Below, one piece after another: positions 16,932-28,867 of a stretch of DNA of 56,701 nucleotides. This stretch comes from Chloroflexota bacterium (GTDB lineage Bacteria; Chloroflexota; Dormibacteria; Dormibacterales; Dormibacteraceae): contig VBGP01000010.1 of the NCBI GenBank assembly GCA_005880795.1, forward strand, positions 1-56,701, written 5' to 3'. The position numbers were made by a program, and so were the translations under genes. The notes below the pieces were generated by a model, which saw only the letters and a program-made list of their open reading frames with translations, was not told the origin of the DNA and made no database searches. The stretch's first letter is position 1, and the number at the start of each line of letters is the position of its first letter.

Positions 16932-18815
16932 CTAAAGCGCCCCATACCCCTGATACCAAAGCTCAAAAGCAAAAAGCGTCCAGAGCTGCTTCCGGTTGTC
17001 CCGCCGCCCCGCCAGATGCTCCCCCACCAACCCCCCCACCGCCGCCGGATCAAAAAACCCCTCCGATCCAATCCGCTCGGGCGAAAGCACCGACAACATC
17101 TGCTCCCTCAGCGGCCCGCGAAACCACTCCGCGACCGGGATGCCAAACCCCTTCTTCGGCCGGTTCAAAATCCGCTCCGGCAGGATCCCCCGCAGCGCCC
17201 GCTTGAGCAAAAACTTCGAGCGCAACCCGCGCAGCTTGAGGCTCAGCGGCAAGCCCGTCGCGTAAGCGACGAAATCGTTGTTGAGGAGCGGAACACGCCC
17301 CTCGAGCGACGCCATCATCGACGCCCGATCGAGCTTGACCAAAATATCGTTCTCGAGGTACATCCTCATGTCGATCATCAAAACCTGATTCAGCGGATCG
17401 AGCGAGCCGTAATCCTCAACCGCCGAATCGCCATTCAAAGCCGACAGCGAACCGCGCACCTCACGGGACAACACCGCCATCCTTTCCTCTGAGCTAAACG
17501 ACCCCATCCACCGTTGATGCCGCTCCGCAACCGGATACCCCGCACCGCTAACGAACCGCTTGGCGCGATAGTCAAAGCTGAGGTTGCCGCGTGAGACAGG
17601 GAGGCGCCTGACCACCGGCTCCACGAGACCCCGCCGCACCGCGCGAGGAGCGCGAAGGTAGTAGCCCGCGAGGCGGTGCGCCTGCAGCGTGGGATAGCCC
17701 GCAAACAGCTCATCCCCGCCATCTCCTCCCAAAGCCACCTTCACGTGCTGCCGCGTGAAAGCGGAGAGCAGGTAGGTCGGGATGATCGACGCGTCGCCCA
17801 ACGGCTCGTCGAGCAGTACCGGCAGCCGAGGCACCAGGTCGAGCAGCATCCGCGGCTCGAGCATCAACTCATGGTGGTCCGTGCCCAGGTGTCGCGCGAC
17901 CGCTCGCGCATGCCCCGCCTCGTCGAACGATCGCTCCGCAAACCCAACCGAGAAGCTCTTCACGTCGCCGCCGAGCTGGGTCATCATCGCCGTCACGGCG
18001 CTCGAGTCGATGCCCCCGGACAGGAACACGCCAACCGGGACGTCGCTGATCAACTCCTTGCGCACCGACTCGCGAAGCACCGCGCGCAGCTCCGCGCACT
18101 CCTCGTCCAGGTCCCTCTCCCGCCGGCTTCCGTCGATGTTCAGCTGCGGCGCCCAGTAGCGCCGCACCCGTGGCCGCCCCTCGGCGAGCGACCAGGCCAA
18201 CGTGTGCCCGGGCCGCAGCTTGCTGATCCCTCGGACGATGCTGCGTGGCGACGGAACGAACTCGTAAGCGAGGTACTCGTCGAGCGCAACCGGATCGACT
18301 CCTCGCCGCAGCGCCGGGTCCTGGAGCAGCGCCTTCAGCTCCGACGCGAACACGAACCGATCGCCATCGATCGCGTAATGCAGCGGCTTGATGCCCATGC
18401 GGTCACGCGCGAGGAATACCTGACGAGCGCGCTGGTCAAGCACCGCGCACGCGAATTGCCCGTTCAATCGCTCGACCATCTGCTCGCCCCACTGCTCGTA
18501 GCCGTGCACGAGCACCTCGGTGTCGGATTGGGTCGCGAAGAGGTGGCCCGCCGCGGACAGCTCCTCCCGCAGCTCGAGGTGGTTGTAGATCTCGCCGTTC
18601 TGCACGACCCAGACCGTCGAATCCTCGTTGTGCATCGGCTGGTGGCCGCCCGCGAGGTCGATGATCGAGAGCCTGCGCATGCCCAGCGTCACGCCGCCGG
18701 CCTGTATCACTCCCTCGTCGTCCGGTCCGCGGTGGACCATCGAGCCACACATCCTCCCGACGAGCTCACGGCCGCGTGCCGGGTCCCCGCCCGCGACGCC
18801 GCAGATCCCGCACAT
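16932..18815 (-). CDS. asnB: Asparagine synthetase (glutamine-hydrolysing), AsnB type
   Basis: 627 aa. The glutaminase domain starts with the processed Cys2 nucleophile (MCGICGVAGG), followed by HRGPDDEGV and NGEIYNHLELREEL. The synthetase domain has the PP-loop VFLSGGIDSSAVTAMM near residue 258 and GGDGGDELFAGYPT. The reaction is aspartate + glutamine + ATP to asparagine + glutamate + AMP; related proteins amidate sugars or peptides on the cell surface. The neighbours (GT2 and DUF2079) allow an envelope role, but the sequence itself looks like an ordinary AsnB. The last codons run through a C-rich stretch (16820-16931) with no other gene. Confidence 0.93.
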   Translation of the reverse strand: MCGICGVAGGDPARGRELVGRMCGSMVHRGPDDEGVIQAGGVTLGMRRLSIIDLAGGHQPMHNEDSTVWVVQNGEIYNHLELREELSAAGHLFATQSDTEVLVHGYEQWGEQMVERLNGQFACAVLDQRARQVFLARDRMGIKPLHYAIDGDRFVFASELKALLQDPALRRGVDPVALDEYLAYEFVPSPRSIVRGISKLRPGHTLAWSLAEGRPRVRRYWAPQLNIDGSRRERDLDEECAELRAVLRESVRKELISDVPVGVFLSGGIDSSAVTAMMTQLGGDVKSFSVGFAERSFDEAGHARAVARHLGTDHHELMLEPRMLLDLVPRLPVLLDEPLGDASIIPTYLLSAFTRQHVKVALGGDGGDELFAGYPTLQAHRLAGYYLRAPRAVRRGLVEPVVRRLPVSRGNLSFDYRAKRFVSGAGYPVAERHQRWMGSFSSEERMAVLSREVRGSLSALNGDSAVEDYGSLDPLNQVLMIDMRMYLENDILVKLDRASMMASLEGRVPLLNNDFVAYATGLPLSLKLRGLRSKFLLKRALRGILPERILNRPKKGFGIPVAEWFRGPLREQMLSVLSPERIGSEGFFDPAAVGGLVGEHLAGRRDNRKQLWTLFAFELWYQGYGAL

Positions 18816-18895
18816 CTAACGGGGACTCACGACTGCCGCACGGGCCGCAGGTCGGGGCAGGCGACTGTCAGGTCGCCGAGACGAAGGAAGGGGAG

Positions 18896-19915
18896 TCACC
18901 TAGTCCGGACGGAAGGTCTCCCGTTCGTCGCCGGCTGCTTGTGGTGAGCCCTTTCGATCACCTCGCGCACCACGTACGTGGGCTTCTTCTGCGACTCGTG
19001 ATAGGTACGGATCACGAGCTCCGCGACGAGCCCCATCAGGATGAACTGCACGCCGATGATGACCAGCACCACGGACAGCAGCAGCAACGGGTTGTTGTGC
19101 GCGTACGGGTACGGCGGCAGCATCTTTTGAACGAGGACCAGGACGGCGAAGAGGAACGCGAGCCCCCAAAGGGCAAACCCGGCAAAACCGAAGAAGTACA
19201 TCGGCTTCGTCGAGTAGCTGCCCAGCAGCTTCACCGTGATTAGGTCGAGCATCACACGTGAGGTCCGCGACAACGAGTATTTCGATTTCCCATAGGTCCG
19301 CGGCCGGTGATTGACCGGTAGCTCCGTGATCCGCGCTCCGATCATCGCCGCAAACACCGGTATGAAGCGGTGCATCTCTCCGTAAAGCTTCACGTCCTCG
19401 ATGACGTCTCGCCGATAGGCCTTCAACGTGCAGCCGAAATCGCTCAGCTGCACGCCGGTCAGCCGAGTGATCATCCAGTTCGCCACGTTCGAAGGCAGCA
19501 CTCGGGTCCAGGCGTCGTGGCGGTCGCGCCTCCATCCGCTGACGACGTCGTATCCCTCGTCCATCTTTTCGAGCAGGTGGGGGATGTCGTGCGGGTCGTT
19601 CTGCATGTCACCGTCGAGAAAGACGAGGACATCGCCCCGGCTGTTGTCGATCCCCGCCTGGAACGCCGCCGTCTGTCCGAAGTTGCGGCGAAAGCTGACG
19701 ACGCGAACGTGAGGGTCACGTGATGCGAACTGGCCCAGGCGCTCGGTGCTGCCGTCGCGGCTGCCGTCGTCGACGTAGAGCACCTCGTATGACCGTCCCA
19801 GTGCGTCGAGCACGCCGATCAGCTCGCGGTGGAGCGGATCTACGCTGTCGACCTCGTTGTAGACGAGGACGATCACCGAGATCTGCGGAGTTTCCGTGGC
19901 CGGCTGGCGGGCCAT
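18896..19915 (-). CDS. Glycosyltransferase family 2, polyprenyl-phosphate sugar transferase type
   Basis: 339 aa from ATG 19915. The GT2 fold shows ISVIVLVYNEVDSV, YVDDGSRDGST, the metal site VFLDGDMQNDPHDIP and GEMHRFIPVFAAMIGARI with NHRPRTYGKSKYS. Two C-terminal membrane helices (FGFAGFALWGLAFLFAVLVLV and LLLLSVVLVIIGVQFILMGLV) follow, as in GtrB, ArnC and dolichol-phosphate-mannose synthase-like enzymes. It should transfer a sugar from NDP-sugar to undecaprenyl phosphate at the inner membrane face. A longer frame to 20206 exists but overlaps the divergent gene; ATG 19915 sits 6 nt after a CATAAT box and fits leaderless start. Confidence 0.92.
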   Translation of the reverse strand: MARQPATETPQISVIVLVYNEVDSVDPLHRELIGVLDALGRSYEVLYVDDGSRDGSTERLGQFASRDPHVRVVSFRRNFGQTAAFQAGIDNSRGDVLVFLDGDMQNDPHDIPHLLEKMDEGYDVVSGWRRDRHDAWTRVLPSNVANWMITRLTGVQLSDFGCTLKAYRRDVIEDVKLYGEMHRFIPVFAAMIGARITELPVNHRPRTYGKSKYSLSRTSRVMLDLITVKLLGSYSTKPMYFFGFAGFALWGLAFLFAVLVLVQKMLPPYPYAHNNPLLLLSVVLVIIGVQFILMGLVAELVIRTYHESQKKPTYVVREVIERAHHKQPATNGRPSVRTR

Positions 19916-19948
19916 GGCGGGATTATGCCTTGATAAGCTCCGCTTGCG

Positions 19949-21406
19949 ATGACCGTTGACGCCCTCCGACTTCGCAGCGCACAGCGCGAAAGGGCCACCA
20001 CCGAAGCCTGGTGGGTCTATCCCGCCATCCCCATGCTGGCGGCCGCGATCGCCTTTGCCTGGACGTTGCACGGGGAGCTGCAGCGCATGTACGGCCTGAC
20101 CAGCGACGCATGGGACCTGGCGTACGACCAGCAGGTCATCTGGGGCATCACCCAGGGCGACTGGTTTTACTCGAGCTTCGCGCGCGCCAACTTCCTGGGC
20201 ATCCACCTGGAGCTGATCTTCGTCGTGATCGCGGCGATCGAAAAGCTGTGGCCGAGCCCGACGGTGCTGCTGATCTTTTCCTCGGCGGGTCTCGCCGCAG
20301 CCGGGCCGGCCGCCTATCTATTCTTTCGCGCCATCCTCCCCTCCGACCGGCGTGAGTCGCCCTGGCTCGCCGTGGCCTTGTCGGCGCCTGTCCCGTTCTG
20401 GGCTGCGATCCAGGAGTCGGCCCGCGATTTCTTCCACCCCGAGAACATGGCATTGCCGTTCGCCCTGCTTGCGGCGTGGGCCGGCGTACGCGGCAGGCGG
20501 GGCTTGATGTGGACGTTCTGCGTGCTCGACCTGACCTGCAAGGAAGACCAGGTCTACACGGTGGGCGTGATCGCGCTCTTGATGTCCGCTTACGGAGCGC
20601 CTCAGGTCAAGAAGCACTGGCGCTTCATCCTCTATCTCGCGGGCGGATGGTTCCTCATCGGAACCGGCATCGTCCAGCAGCACTTTCGCAATTACGGGTA
20701 CACGGACTTCGTCTACTACCGCTGGTTGGTCGGCCTCAATCCCAAGCTTCCCGTCTCGCCGCTGGCAATCGCTGAAGCGCTCACGCGGCCGGAGGCTCTC
20801 ATGATCGTCGCCGCGATCATCGCGTCGATGTTTGCCCTCCCGCTCCTGGCACCACGTTGGCTGCTGCTCGTGATTCCGCCATATGTCGCCAACGTGCTCA
20901 GCGAGCACATCCCGCAGAACATTCTCAACCTGCACTACGTGATGTTGCTGATGCTCCCCCTCATGGTGGCCGGCGGTGTCGGCGCAAGGCGATTCCTGGA
21001 AAGGGTCTCGATCAAACCGGAGTTGGCGCTGGTGGCTGCGCTGCCGGCGCTGATCCTCGGCTGGGGCACCGGCGGCCTTCCGCCCGCGCTGCTGGCGTGG
21101 AATGCCGTCTACACGAAGACAAACGCCGTGGTCGAGCTCCGGACCGCGGCATCCGTGATCCCGGCCGACGCGCCCGTCAACGCCGACGCCGGCCTGTGCG
21201 TCTGGCTTGCCAACCGGCACACGATCAACGACTTCCCGGACATGCTGGACGGGGGAGCCTATGTGGTCGTCGACCAGGATTACTACCTCGGCAACAACAC
21301 GAACAGGGCGAAGCGCCAGGCGGCAGCCGACGCGCTGGCTACCGGCGGAAGGCGACTGATCTACGACGACGGCCGCTTCCAGGTCTGGAGCCCGGTGGGA
21401 GACTAG
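19949..21406 (+). CDS. DUF2079 multi-spanning membrane protein
   Basis: 485 aa, about ten membrane helices. The family marks are the first helix (IPMLAAAIAFAWTLHGE), the luminal-type motif SDAWDLAYDQQVIWGI with conserved Asp residues, GIHLELIFV (the H-x-E of the family), DLTCKEDQ, and the soluble C-terminus AASVIPADAPVNADAGL, INDFPDML and RLIYDDGRFQVW. The pattern resembles GT-C type glycosyltransferases that use lipid-linked sugars outside the membrane. Its divergent partner, 33 bp away, is a GT2 enzyme that makes such donors, so the two could act in one surface glycosylation step; this is inference. Confidence 0.85.
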   Translation: MTVDALRLRSAQRERATTEAWWVYPAIPMLAAAIAFAWTLHGELQRMYGLTSDAWDLAYDQQVIWGITQGDWFYSSFARANFLGIHLELIFVVIAAIEKLWPSPTVLLIFSSAGLAAAGPAAYLFFRAILPSDRRESPWLAVALSAPVPFWAAIQESARDFFHPENMALPFALLAAWAGVRGRRGLMWTFCVLDLTCKEDQVYTVGVIALLMSAYGAPQVKKHWRFILYLAGGWFLIGTGIVQQHFRNYGYTDFVYYRWLVGLNPKLPVSPLAIAEALTRPEALMIVAAIIASMFALPLLAPRWLLLVIPPYVANVLSEHIPQNILNLHYVMLLMLPLMVAGGVGARRFLERVSIKPELALVAALPALILGWGTGGLPPALLAWNAVYTKTNAVVELRTAASVIPADAPVNADAGLCVWLANRHTINDFPDMLDGGAYVVVDQDYYLGNNTNRAKRQAAADALATGGRRLIYDDGRFQVWSPVGD

Positions 21407-21421
21407 TTAATAGAAAAGTCT

Positions 21422-21455
21422 CCTCCCCATTTATGGGGAGGTGGCCCGAAGGGCC
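21422..21455. repeat. Double hairpin, REP-like element between DUF2079 gene and metH
   Basis: Two adjacent stem-loops: CCTCCCCAT-TT-ATGGGGAGG (21422-21441) and GGCCC-GAA-GGGCC (21443-21455), then GGAGGGGCTGACCCG. The composition and layout resemble dispersed REP-like elements. It lies just after the stop of the DUF2079 gene and could end or stabilise its transcript. The 79-bp gap before metH holds nothing else that I can assign. Confidence 0.65.
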
Positions 21456-21485
21456 GGAGGGGCTGACCCGTACTCTTAATTGACC

Positions 21486-25094
<3,609 letters not shown>

Positions 25095-25102
25095 CTCGGC
25101 AC

Positions 25103-25131
25103 TTGATTCGTTAAGCCGGCGGAATTAAGCT
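25103..25131 (+). promoter_or_regulatory. Promoter of the secreted beta-propeller gene
   Basis: TTGATT (25103-25108), 17-bp spacer, TAAGCT (25126-25131). Predicted start is near 25138, leaving a leader of about 30 nt that contains a GGGAGGG Shine-Dalgarno before ATG 25169. This gene is therefore led, unlike many others in the window. Confidence 0.6.
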
Positions 25132-25168
25132 TCGCGAACCGCGTTCGCCGTCAGGGGAGGGAAAGGGC

Positions 25169-26398
25169 ATGGTTGGGAAACGTACCTATCGGCTTGCCGT
25201 CCTGCTTTTCGTCGCGCTGCCGTTTTTCGGCCAGTCGATCCCAGCCGCCGCGGACTTAAGCGGCGGAACGCTCTTCGCGATGTCGGGGTTTGGCCAGAGC
25301 GTGTTGTCGACGGTCGACCCGGCGACGGGGGCGGTGACCACGATCGAGGACCTGGCCGGACCTGAGCAGGGGCAGTTGGTCAGCATCACCGGCGATCCGA
25401 TCGCCCACCGCATATACGCCAACCGCCAGGCAACAATCTTCATCCCGCCCTCGACGATCCTTGTCCACCAGCAGGTGCTGTCGATCAACTCGGTCAACGG
25501 CGCGTATACGGCTAGTGGGCCGGTTAACGTGCCTTCGGGCCAGATCGCCTTCGACCCCGGGACCGGATCGCTCTACCTGCTGGGCAACCAGGGCCTTTTC
25601 AAAGTGGACCCAGTATCCGGGACCGCGACAGCGGTGGCCCGACTCGCGGGCGGCGGCGACATCCTGTCCATGGCGGTGGTGCCAGGCGCAAACCGCATTT
25701 ACCTCGCCGACAACCAGTTCACCTTCGACGGGGTGAGCTCGCAGTTCTCGTACCAGATCCTTTCGGTCGACACGCTGAGCGGCGCCACCACATCCAGCCC
25801 GGGCCTTCCCGGGCGCCTCGGATTTGTTGTCTACGACTCATCGGCCGGCCTGCTGATGACCGCCGACGCCGAAAACCTGTTCAGCATCGACCCCGCGACC
25901 GGAGTGGAAACGGCGATCACCCCCATTCCGTTCAACACCAATCCCAACTCCCTGCCGGCGTTCGCGGGAGCCGTGGATCCCGCTACGAATACGGTCTACC
26001 TTCACCTCCAGACGTTTGATTTCTTCAACCCGCTCGACCAGATCATCTCCATCAACGACCAGACGGGAGATTTCTCGCTGGGTCCCAACGTGAGCGCGCC
26101 CCAGCTCGAGTCGCTTTACTTCGAACCTGATGTGACGGTCACGCCTGACGGAATAAAGGCGGATGTTCAGAGCGCGCTTGCATCCGGCGCCATAACCAAA
26201 GCCGGTATCGCCAAGACGTTGATCGCGGAGCTGAACGATGCCGAGGCCGCCCGCACGAGGGGGCAATGCAAGACCGCCGGCAACATCTACCAGCAGTTCA
26301 TCAACGATTTGAACGCCCAGCGCGGCAAGTCGATCGCCGTCGCCACGGCGAGCCGACTCGTGAGCGAGGCGCAGTTCCTGATCGGGAACTGTCCCTAG
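25169..26398 (+). CDS. Secreted beta-propeller protein with C-terminal FIMAH-like helical domain
   Basis: 409 aa. Signal peptide at residues 1-28 (AVLLFVALPFFGQSIPAAA). Residues 30-325 show repeated blades with GTLFAMSGFGQ, LSTVDPATGAVTTIEDL, LFKVDPVSGTATAVARL and LFSIDPATGVETAI, a YncE-like propeller with DPATG turns. The last 80 residues, from GIKADVQSALASGAITKAGIAKTL to RLVSEAQFLIGNC, form paired helices that resemble the FIMAH domain found at the C-terminus of surface proteins. Two Cys residues near the end could form a disulfide. No enzyme motif is seen; binding or adhesion is likely. Its stop overlaps that of the convergent M23 gene. Confidence 0.75.
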   Translation: MVGKRTYRLAVLLFVALPFFGQSIPAAADLSGGTLFAMSGFGQSVLSTVDPATGAVTTIEDLAGPEQGQLVSITGDPIAHRIYANRQATIFIPPSTILVHQQVLSINSVNGAYTASGPVNVPSGQIAFDPGTGSLYLLGNQGLFKVDPVSGTATAVARLAGGGDILSMAVVPGANRIYLADNQFTFDGVSSQFSYQILSVDTLSGATTSSPGLPGRLGFVVYDSSAGLLMTADAENLFSIDPATGVETAITPIPFNTNPNSLPAFAGAVDPATNTVYLHLQTFDFFNPLDQIISINDQTGDFSLGPNVSAPQLESLYFEPDVTVTPDGIKADVQSALASGAITKAGIAKTLIAELNDAEAARTRGQCKTAGNIYQQFINDLNAQRGKSIAVATASRLVSEAQFLIGNCP

Positions 26399-27045
26399 CC
26401 GAACAACGTGCCGTGGGCGGCGTGCACCGGTGGCAGGTGCGCCTCGATGAACGCCGTCGGGTCGATGAACTTATAGGGGAACGCCGGGAAGCCTGCGCAC
26501 GCACTGGGCGGCAAGGCGCCGTTCCACGCATGCGATTCGAGATCCGCGTTGAACACCGCGAAGTGGAAGTGGGTCTTGTCCCCCATGTCCGCGATGTCGG
26601 CGAACGCCTGACCGCGTTTCACGCGGCTGCCGACCGCAAAACCCGACCGCAGCCACACGTGCCAGTACTGCGTGATCACCACGCCGGAGGTGGTCTGATG
26701 CCGGATGAGCACGCCGCCGCGAAAGGTCGGGTCGACCATGTAACCGGCGATCACTCCATCGCCCGCCGCTTTAACGGGCTGCCCTACCGCAGCGACGACA
26801 TCCGTCCCCGTGTGCAGCCACACGGCGCCTGACGCGCACGCGCGGAGCGGCGTGCCGTTACAGAACCTCCACTCGCTGCCGAAACCGAGGCAGTGCGGCT
26901 GCCACGTGGGCAGCGGGTACTGGAAGACGTCCGCCGGGTTCGGCTTATCCTCGGGCGGCGCCGGGACCGCCGCCGCAGGCACGGTTGGGACCACTACCGC
27001 GAGCTGGAAAGCGCACAACAGGAGCGCCACCGTGCCCCGGCCCAT
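26395..27045 (-). CDS. Secreted M23 family metallopeptidase
   Basis: 216 aa. Signal peptide at residues 1-26. The LytM-type active site is complete: His78 and Asp82 in LHTGTDVVAAVGQPV, His129 in QYWHVWL, and His159-x-His161 in THFHFAVF. Zinc-dependent cleavage of peptidoglycan peptide bridges is the expected activity. A family-typical GDGVIAGY and RVKRGQAFADI are present. The Cys residues in HCLGFGSEWRFCNGTPLRAC may form disulfides, as in other exported proteins. ATG 27045 lies exactly 6 nt after GATACT (27052-27057), consistent with a leaderless mRNA. Confidence 0.87.
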   Translation of the reverse strand: MGRGTVALLLCAFQLAVVVPTVPAAAVPAPPEDKPNPADVFQYPLPTWQPHCLGFGSEWRFCNGTPLRACASGAVWLHTGTDVVAAVGQPVKAAGDGVIAGYMVDPTFRGGVLIRHQTTSGVVITQYWHVWLRSGFAVGSRVKRGQAFADIADMGDKTHFHFAVFNADLESHAWNGALPPSACAGFPAFPYKFIDPTAFIEAHLPPVHAAHGTLFG

Positions 27046-27074
27046 CCGACCAGTATCGCCCTTGATTCCGCGCG

Positions 27075-27129
27075 GCTGGCGTCAGACACGCCGAACCCGG
27101 GAGCGGGAAGCGCACCGCTGGCGTCAGAC
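27075..27129. repeat. Direct repeat GCTGGCGTCAGAC, two copies 42 bp apart
   Basis: The 13-mer GCTGGCGTCAGAC occurs at 27075-27087 and 27117-27129, each followed by a similar but diverged run (ACGCCGAACCC and GTGCGGAATCCC). It lies in the gap upstream of the M23 gene and downstream of the aldehyde dehydrogenase gene (27046-27167). It may be a regulator site pair or a decayed duplication; no other element is seen in this gap. Confidence 0.6.
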
Positions 27130-27167
27130 GTGCGGAATCCCGAACCTTGCCGCCGCCGACACGAGGA

Positions 27168-28670
27168 TCAGGCGATGTCGACGATTACGTTCTTGATCTC
27201 CGTGTAGAGGTCGAGCGCGTAGGGGCCCAGCTCGCGCCCCCAACCACTTTGCTTGTATCCGCCCCAAGGCGTCACCGCGTCGACCACGTGATAGCAGTTG
27301 ACGTAAACAGTCCCGGCCTTGAGCGCGTGCGCCACCCGATGAGCTCGAGCGACGTCGCGCGTCCACACGCCGGCGACCAGCCCGTAGATCGTGCTGTTCG
27401 CTTTGGCGACCAGGTCGTCCTCGTCGCTGAAGGGGATCGCGGCCACCACCGGCCCGAAGATCTCCTCGCGCGCGATCCGCATCTTGCCGTCTACGTCTGC
27501 GAAAACAGTTGGTTTGACGAAGTAACCCCGATCGAGGCCCTCCGGCCGGTCGCCGCCGACCATCAGCCGGGCGCCCTCCTGAGTCCCGGTGCGGATGTAC
27601 CCGAGCACCCGTTCCATCTGCGTCCTGGATACGAGTGGGCCCATCTGGTTCACCGGGTCCATGCCGGGCCCGATCCTCGTGTCGGCCACGGTCTTGAGCA
27701 GCTCGTCCAGCGTCTGGTCGTAGACCTTCTCCTGCACGAACAGCCGTGAGCCGGCCGAGCAAACCTGGCCCTGGTTGAAGAAGATGCCGAGGAAAGCGCC
27801 GGATGCCGCCCTGGTGATGTCCGCGTCGGCGAAGACGATGTTCGGCGACTTGCCGCCCAGCTCCAGGCTGACGCGCTTGAGGTTGCTGTCCGCAGAGGCC
27901 TTGGCGATCAGCTTGCCGACGTCTGTCGAGCCGGTGAAGGCGATCTTGTCGACGTCGGGATGGGCCGCCAGCCGCGCCCCGGCGACCTCGCCGTAACCCG
28001 GGATCACGTTGACGACACCGTCCGGAATATCGGCCTCCTGCATGAGCTCGGCGAGGCGCAGGGCGCTGAGCGGAGTCTCCTCCGAGGGCTTGAGCACCAC
28101 GCTGTTGCCACATGCGAGAGCAGGCGCCAGCTTCCAGGCGGCCATCAGGAGGGGGAAGTTCCACGGGATGATCTGCCCGACCACGCCCACGGGCTCGCGC
28201 AGCGTGTAGCTCAGGTACTGGCCCGGAAACGAGACCTGCTGGGTCGCGCCGTCGAGCTTGGTGACCCAGCCCGCGTAGTAGCGAAACGTCGCGGCCGCCA
28301 GCGGTGCATGGAACAGGAGCGCGTCGTTGATCGGCATGCCGTTGTCGAGGGTCTCGAGCTGGGCGAGCTCCGTCGCCCGCTCCTCGATCATGTCGCCGAT
28401 CTTCCACAACACCTTTGCCCGTTCGGCGGGAGGCAGCTCTCTCCACGTGCCGCGGTCGAATGACTTGCGAGCCGCCGCGACGGCGCGGTCGACGTCCTCG
28501 GCGTTTGCCTCGGCGACGGCAGCAAGCACATCGCCGGTCGCCGGGTCATGCGTGGCAAACGTCTTGCCGCCCGCCGACTCCACCCAGCGGCCTCCGATGA
28601 ACAGCTTCTTGGGCTGCCCTTTTAGAAAGGACGCGACTTCGAGGTCTTCGGCGACCGCCATGTGCGGCAT
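27168..28670 (-). CDS. NAD(P)-dependent aldehyde dehydrogenase
   Basis: 500 aa, standard length for the ALDH superfamily. The catalytic Cys304 is in NQGQVCSAGSRLF and the general base Glu270 in LELGGKSPNIVF; PWNFPLLMAAWKLAPALACGN carries the Asn of the oxyanion hole, and GSTDVGK is the cofactor-binding turn. The C-terminal GGYKQSGWGRELGPYALDLY is typical of the ALDH1/betaine aldehyde group. It oxidises an aldehyde to the acid, substrate unknown. Start ATG 28670; an in-frame ATG three codons later is possible. It is divergent from the DUF1059-like gene, with 29 bp between starts. Confidence 0.95.
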   Translation of the reverse strand: MPHMAVAEDLEVASFLKGQPKKLFIGGRWVESAGGKTFATHDPATGDVLAAVAEANAEDVDRAVAAARKSFDRGTWRELPPAERAKVLWKIGDMIEERATELAQLETLDNGMPINDALLFHAPLAAATFRYYAGWVTKLDGATQQVSFPGQYLSYTLREPVGVVGQIIPWNFPLLMAAWKLAPALACGNSVVLKPSEETPLSALRLAELMQEADIPDGVVNVIPGYGEVAGARLAAHPDVDKIAFTGSTDVGKLIAKASADSNLKRVSLELGGKSPNIVFADADITRAASGAFLGIFFNQGQVCSAGSRLFVQEKVYDQTLDELLKTVADTRIGPGMDPVNQMGPLVSRTQMERVLGYIRTGTQEGARLMVGGDRPEGLDRGYFVKPTVFADVDGKMRIAREEIFGPVVAAIPFSDEDDLVAKANSTIYGLVAGVWTRDVARAHRVAHALKAGTVYVNCYHVVDAVTPWGGYKQSGWGRELGPYALDLYTEIKNVIVDIA

Positions 28671-28699
28671 GGTACGCCCTCACAAGGTAGGCTCTTGGC

Positions 28700-28867
28700 A
28701 TGCTGATGGAAGTCACCTGCAGGTGCGGGTGGACGACCCGCGGTTCGAGGTCGGAGGTCATCTCGAACATCCAGGAGCATGGGCGCTCCGCGCACCAGCA
28801 GGAGATCACGCCGGCCCAGGTCCGCGCCATCTGGCGCGTCGTAGAAGGCAATGGCGCGAAGAAGTAA
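28700..28867 (+). CDS. DUF1059-like small protein, 55 aa
   Basis: ATG 28700 to TAA 28867. The product reads MEVTCRCGWTTRG, then EVISNIQEHGRSAHQQEITP and QVRAIW, which matches the small DUF1059 pattern: a CxCGW start, a central H-x3-H region and a final helix. The two Cys and the His residues may bind a metal. Function unknown. A TAGGCT -10 box at 28688-28693 is exactly 6 nt from the ATG, so the operon it leads (this gene, an unknown protein, MalQ, GH13) may start leaderless. It overlaps the next gene by 17 bp. Confidence 0.75.
   Translation: MLMEVTCRCGWTTRGSRSEVISNIQEHGRSAHQQEITPAQVRAIWRVVEGNGAKK

Noticed and set aside
21407-21485. Cobalamin or SAM riboswitch upstream of metH
   Set aside because: The gap is only 79 bp and is taken up by the double hairpin; no B12-box or SAM-type core is visible.
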